A stretch of DNA of 64,000 nt from positions 1 to 64,000 of the forward strand of contig QCIY01000004.1 of NCBI GenBank assembly GCA_003216415.1, given 5' to 3'. This stretch comes from Prochlorococcus sp. AG-402-O16 (lineage in GTDB: Bacteria > Cyanobacteriota > Cyanobacteriia > PCC-6307 > Cyanobiaceae). Of this stretch, positions 63,905 to 64,000 are shown piece by piece; positions within the stretch are counted from its first letter, which is position 1; every line of letters begins with the position of its first letter. Made by a program: the position numbers and the translations under genes. The notes under the pieces are model-generated. The model ran no database searches and was not told where the DNA came from. It saw only the letters and a list, made by a program, of their open reading frames with translations.

Positions 63905-64000
63905 AAAAAAATTAGTTGACTTAAATCAAATATAGTGCAACACTTGTAATATGCAAGTGTGACACTAAAATTTAATTATTATGCCCTCTCAGAGAAAAAG

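Overview
This 64 kb window is AT-rich, densely coded bacterial chromosome. Gene content (ChlH, AcsF, PetP-like DUF2862, Ycf20, many DUF families typical of cyanobacteria, very small intergenic gaps) points to a marine picocyanobacterium, most likely a high-light Prochlorococcus; that assignment is inference. Recognisable core genes include purT, pepN, rpsU, carB, tpiA, folP, chlH, dapB, mfd, fmt, tldD/tldE, acsF, a Zam/RNase II-like gene, rpmF, an FtsH-family gene, a 2-Cys peroxiredoxin and an initiator tRNA-Met. I see no CRISPR array, transposase, integrase or prophage, and no obvious multi-gene novel defence or biosynthetic system. The strongest leads are: (1) an FtsH-family protein with intact AAA+ motifs but a destroyed HEXXH zinc site (NEVGR) and no first TM helix; (2) an RNB-family (Zam-like) protein that appears to lack the catalytic Asp cluster and the SPIRRY motif while keeping its S1 domain; (3) a candidate ~80-nt minus-strand sRNA near 20.3-20.4 kb with a terminator, a promoter-like sequence and an operator-like dyad; (4) a DUF3038 gene whose conserved N-terminus extends well upstream of any ATG/GTG/TTG; (5) an unannotated MTHFR-like TIM-barrel protein next to a renalase-like flavoprotein. 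Several single-TM microproteins missing from the supplied ORF track were added by hand translation.
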